NCBI GenBank assembly: GCA_011009095.1
Contig: VTPC01000494.1
Location: forward strand, 167,394 to 231,393
Reading direction: 5' to 3'
Source: Ignelater luminosus
Lineage: Eukaryota; Arthropoda; Insecta; Coleoptera; Elateridae
DNA: 64,000 nt
Shown in pieces: positions 59,776 through 64,000 of the stretch. A program made the translations under genes and the position numbers. Every line of letters starts with the position of its first letter. Position 1 is the first letter of the stretch. The notes under the pieces are model-generated. The model made no database searches. It was not told the DNA's origin and was given only the letters and a program-made list of their open reading frames with translations.

Positions 59776-62700
59776 GCAAATTAATTATCTGCAAAATATC
59801 TTTCTTTATGTTCATCAATAAACGTCAATTTTAAATTGATTTGTCTCTAAATCTAAAGATAAATATTTAATTCAATTCAATATTTTCACGCTTTATTTGA
59901 ATAAAAAACACTAACCTACAACCTCTGGCTAATTTAAAAAATGTAAACAATGTTGGCAATTTTAAACATAACTTTAAAATAGGGTAGGTTTTATTCTTAC
60001 TCGGTGTAAAAAACTAGAATTTAACAAAAAAAAATGACGTGAATCTAAACAATTTAAAAAAGTTTTGCAGTTCTGGATGGCTAATAATGTAATCCGGTAA
60101 TAATTCACTGAAAACTTTTATACGTATTTAATTTTTGTATTCTGAAAATATTAAAACATAAAGTTTGTTGTTTTGTAATAAAGCAAACAGTAATAAGACT
60201 TGCAGGTAGACGAGGAAATTTCAAACAAAATAAACTATAACCTAATTAATTACTTAAACCTTCCTATAGCAAGTGCGAGTACAAATTTTATTTTTAGGAA
60301 AACCTTTCCATTGTTGCAACTTTATATTGAAAAGAAGCAAGGAATAATAAACTGGAGTTGGCTTTTCAAAATACTTTTCTTTTGTTCATAATTTTAGTGC
60401 GGTTACTCTTTTCATCGGAAAGTTCAGCCCTCTTTTTTCCCACTGAAAACAGAAAATTCAACATTGGAAAAGTTACTGTTGTCTTACTTCTCTTCCTGAA
60501 GTGCTATTTTCGATGTTTCTTTTATTAATTAGAAAACTGCTGCGGTTTTCCCCTTTTCTTTCCCTCTTTACCCCACAGCTATCGTAAAACCTTTTACTTC
60601 AGTGCATCTCCTTCTTTCACAAAAAGGAAATTTGATAGAATATTCAAAAGGATTTATATTCTGTGAATTTTCATGTCGACTCGAATAAAACTAGAGAGAA
60701 ATATAAGAAGAACAAGGAGAATTAAAGAAGATTTAAGATTTGTTTTAATATTTTATCATTTCTTGATGTTGCGGTTTAATTTTCTCTTTTGGGTAAATTA
60801 ATTTTTGGGTTATAAAACAACAGTTGCTTATAAAATCTTGAAAAAGCTTTTTTTATGTCACAGATATATTAAAGCGTCAAAAACTCTTCTAAACCGTTTA
60901 TTTAAAACAGGGAAGGGACTTGCTTTTTGGCAAAATAAACAATTGAATCTTATTAATTAGCATTCAACGACGTGTGAAAAGAGAATGAATAACCTACAAA
61001 TGGAAATTTTCTTTTTGAAGTTTATTTTTACAATTTAAAAGGGATAAATGAAAAACGAAGCTATTTTCCTGCAGAGTAATAATTATTCTCCGGTTTTGCC
61101 ATTTTATATTCACTTTCTTTGTATAAAATGAATAGGTACTCGAATAGAAAATGGCGTTTAATTTAAAATTCAAGAAATCTTTTGTATGAATCATTTACTC
61201 AGATAAATTGATCGTTTAACTTTCATTTAATTTTTTATTATTTATTTTTTGAAGTCGAGCGACGCGTGTTGGGAGAATTGCTAAAGACAACATCAATTTC
61301 TTATGTCTTCCAAACATGAATGAATCATTGTAATAAACACAGTTGATTTTGGCTTAAACCAAGGAAACTTATGGAGAGAAAGGCAGTAGAGCAACAAACT
61401 TCCGCTGGTATGTATTCAAATTTCGAGGGTTTCGCCTGGAGGATTATCCGTCGCTATCTAGGGGCTTAGTCTTGTGTGTTCCGGATCAAATATGCAGATA
61501 TTCAGAAGGAGAAATAGGAATATTTTTTATAAGTAGTTAAAGTTCAAACATATAGAATCCTACAAGAATAACTAGAAAGGTTACCAAATGATATTTTGGA
61601 CTGAGTGTCTCAATATCAAACATTTTAAATTAACTTTGAAAGTGCATCCCTAGCATGAGGAGTTGGAACGTGCAGGAGTTTATCCCATACCATTCCTCTG
61701 ACCCACTGAACTTATACACATGTAGATTAAGTATGAATCACCATCGTATTATGTTAGGGTAGGATAATGCAATCTGTCACATGTGAGGGATAAAATTCCC
61801 TCTTCGCTTACACACTGCTCTGAAAAGAGATTTTCAATTATTTTAACTTAAGGGGCGATTTGTTAAGCTTTTTTGAGCGTGCACTACGTTATACAGGGCA
61901 GTCGAGAATTTCGTGTTTGCGTAAAAATTGTAATTTCTGAATATCACTAAAAGCAATTTAAATTTAATTAATTTACAAACAACAATAATAAATTGGGTTA
62001 TCACAAATTAAGAAAATCATTACACAGAAGTGGCGTATTATTAAGACGAAAACTCACAAATGTAAAATGTAAACCTTTTATTAGCATTTAAAAAGTTAAT
62101 ACTTCCCTGTTTTTGTGATGAGCCTGTAATACTGGCTTTGCATTTTATAATAGCCACAATCTAGGTAAGGAAAGAATATTAGATGCAAGGTCTTTAACTT
62201 TCTTACAACAAGATAGTCATCGCTATAATAAAATTAGTTGTTCATGAAAGAGATGATTATAGACGTGACGATGATATTATGAAGTAAATAATCTGGAGAA
62301 ACTGGATCAGCTATTGGTGAACTCTGCAGTTAATTGCCAAGTTTTAGAGACAATAGGTTGAGAACGACCATGCCAAGCAAAGCCCAAAACTTCTTCGTGT
62401 TTGATACTCTAATTGTTAGGATCAGTACGAAATCTTAGTCTTGCTGTGTTAGCAAACCAGACAAGGTAGAAGCTAAACTTCAGTAGAAAAACGTGGTGAT
62501 ACTTTACAAATCGCAAATCTGCCGTTTTGGGGTGGTTCCCTATATGTAGTATTTCGGGTATAACGTTTCAGTTTAGGATGTAATGCAGTAGTGACTAGGA
62601 TTGCCCTTTATAGATCCTTTAGTGTTGGTAGAGAGTTCAGATTTATAGAAAGCTACAAGGTTCAAGACCAATTCAGCTAACGAACGGATTTTGGTAGCTT

Positions 62701-62954
62701 GTAATGTTAGTTTGTAACATTGCGTACACATCCGGACTCTGCTTTAAATCTCGTTTGAGCATTTGCATTGCACACAAATTCATTATTTTATTTTATCTTG
62801 AAACGTTGGTTAAATTATTTGTATTATCAAAAGATATTTTGTTCCAGGCTTGTCGACTCTCAAACTACTAGTTTGTAGGTGTTTTATTTCAATATAGAAT
62901 CATCTCACAGACGCCTAAACATTTTTATAGTTGATCAGTTCGCAGAGATTTTGT
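59776..62954. other. AT-rich sequence, no recognised gene
   Basis: Nothing recognised on either strand. Confidence 0.4.
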
Positions 62955-64000
62955 TTATGCTTCAGCATTTCTATGTTTAGAATAGGGGTTTGTGATTTTC
63001 CACGGTTTATATGTTTGTGCATGTTCATTTTGATAATGCAGTGTAAACCCGGCTTCTGCCGTTGTTTGCTTTAAGTCATCTATGTGTAAGAAAAGATTCG
63101 TTTTCTCAGAGTCGAACTTGAATCGTCGGACGGGCACGTCGCCCCTTCGGGGGTTAGCTGCGCGCTGCCCGCGCTTATTGTCCTGTTAACATAAGTAATA
63201 TCGTATCGTGCATTCCATTTTGAAGTTTTCTTTATAAATTACTTCTACCGTTTTCCCTCAAAGGCTGGTTTTGAAGAAATGTATCGACGTCTAGTCGGAT
63301 CGTGTTTTGTGAATTCAGATGTGCAGATAGTATTTCTGTAATTATTTATCTCCCATTATAGTTGCCGTAATTCAAATGTTGAGGAATGTGCTCTGTTAAC
63401 AGTGAACTTTGTACCGATTCCATTATTGTGGTGTATTTCTTTAATCACCTGATTTGTACCGTCAAGATTTGTAGAGATTTCGCGTTACTATGGAGAATTT
63501 AGTTATCTGTCCTGGTTGGATGGATTCATTTTATCATCGTTTGATGTGAAAGGTACTCTCTCCCGTTTTAAATTAGTTTTGTGTTATGTGGAGATTAGTG
63601 CTTTTAAAATTTATTGTAGATGTAATCACGCCTTCTCGTCGCATATGCGGGTATTTACGTGCAAAAGTTGGCCAAAAGGTCAAATTGTAAAATTTATTGT
63701 TGCTGCAAAAAAAATATCTCATATGAATCTTAAGGTGGTAAGGAATATTTTCATTAGGAAAACCGCCTCTTTATAGCACTTGCGGTACCCGTCAGATAAG
63801 CCCAAAGTCGACGGTTTATTTAGTTTCAACCAAACACTTAAGTTTATGTGTCGCAATACCTAGATTTTGAAATTAGTATTTTCTTTTTATGCGTAACATT
63901 ATAAATTTGTGTATTACGGAGGATTCTGATACAGGTATGTATAGTGTATTTTAGTGTATATTATAGTTTTTTTCAATTAATTTATGAATCTTATAAAGGT
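62955..64000. other. unassigned sequence with a GC-rich patch
   Basis: The patch 63,118-63,176 is CpG-rich and contains the hairpin-forming CCCCTTCGGGG. A minus frame through it (to 62,955) reads VPVRRFKFDSEKTNLF and continues for about 60 codons without a known motif. 63,575-63,640 is a diverged copy of 331-395. No gene can be supported. Confidence 0.35.

Noticed and set aside
1..64000. CRISPR arrays, bacterial operons or defence islands
   Set aside because: No regularly spaced short repeats and no prokaryotic gene organisation; the content is that of an animal nuclear genome.

Overview
This window is AT-rich, gene-poor nuclear DNA from an animal, almost certainly an insect. The basis is a spliced-type exon, several families of eukaryotic transposable elements (mariner, Tc1, piggyBac, Ty3/gypsy, several LINEs, a tRNA-derived SINE), and no operons, Shine-Dalgarno sites or long host ORFs. 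The LINE family at 9.9-13.1 kb and the Cys-rich element protein at 22.4-22.9 kb resemble repeats I associate with hemipteran genomes. I hold that placement loosely.

The only host gene piece I recognise is at 17,766-17,939 (+). It is the C-terminal, iron-sulphur-binding exon of electron transfer flavoprotein-ubiquinone oxidoreductase (ETFDH / Etf-QO). It sits behind a good 3' splice site but carries an apparent 1-base insertion. I could not find the other exons by eye.

Layout: 1.43-1.83 kb, mariner remnant (-); 4.13-5.15 kb, an apparently perfect 509-bp tandem duplication; 9.9-13.1 kb, a two-ORF LINE (-) missing its reverse transcriptase core; 13.7-15.0 kb, jockey-like reverse transcriptase remnant (-), also missing its YxDD region; 17.8 kb, ETFDH exon; 19.2-19.9 kb, Tc1-like remnant (+); 19.9-21.3 kb, Ty3/gypsy gag pseudogene (-) with primer-binding site and LTR edge; 22.4-22.9 kb, Cys-rich element protein (-); 23.1-23.34 kb, CpG-rich patch; 24,035-24,648, assembly gap inside a mariner element that ends at 25,162; 30.0-30.5 and 44.8-45.3 kb, two copies of a decayed coding repeat; 32.0-32.7 kb, an inverted-repeat element built on a 148-bp tandem array; 33.04-33.19 kb, a tRNA-related insertion with 19-bp target-site duplications; 35.7-36.1 and 37.4-37.8 kb, duplicated AT-rich sequence; 37.95-39.18 and 40.1-41.4 kb, two mariner elements of different lineages; 42.07-44.1 kb, a piggyBac element flanked by TTAA; 46.5-48.8 kb, LINE (-); 48.8-50.1 kb, a TIR element with a duplicated left end; 53.6-54.24 kb (+) and 54.25-56.03 kb (-), two different LINEs tail to tail. 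The rest is AT-rich sequence in which I see no gene.

Every transposase or polymerase frame seen here is broken by stops, frameshifts, deletions or loss of a catalytic residue, so the window is best read as intronic or intergenic DNA loaded with dead elements. I found no CRISPR array, no defence or secretion system, and no clearly novel multi-gene system. The most useful leads are the ETFDH exon, the two inverted-repeat elements (32.0 and 48.8 kb) and the Cys-rich element protein.
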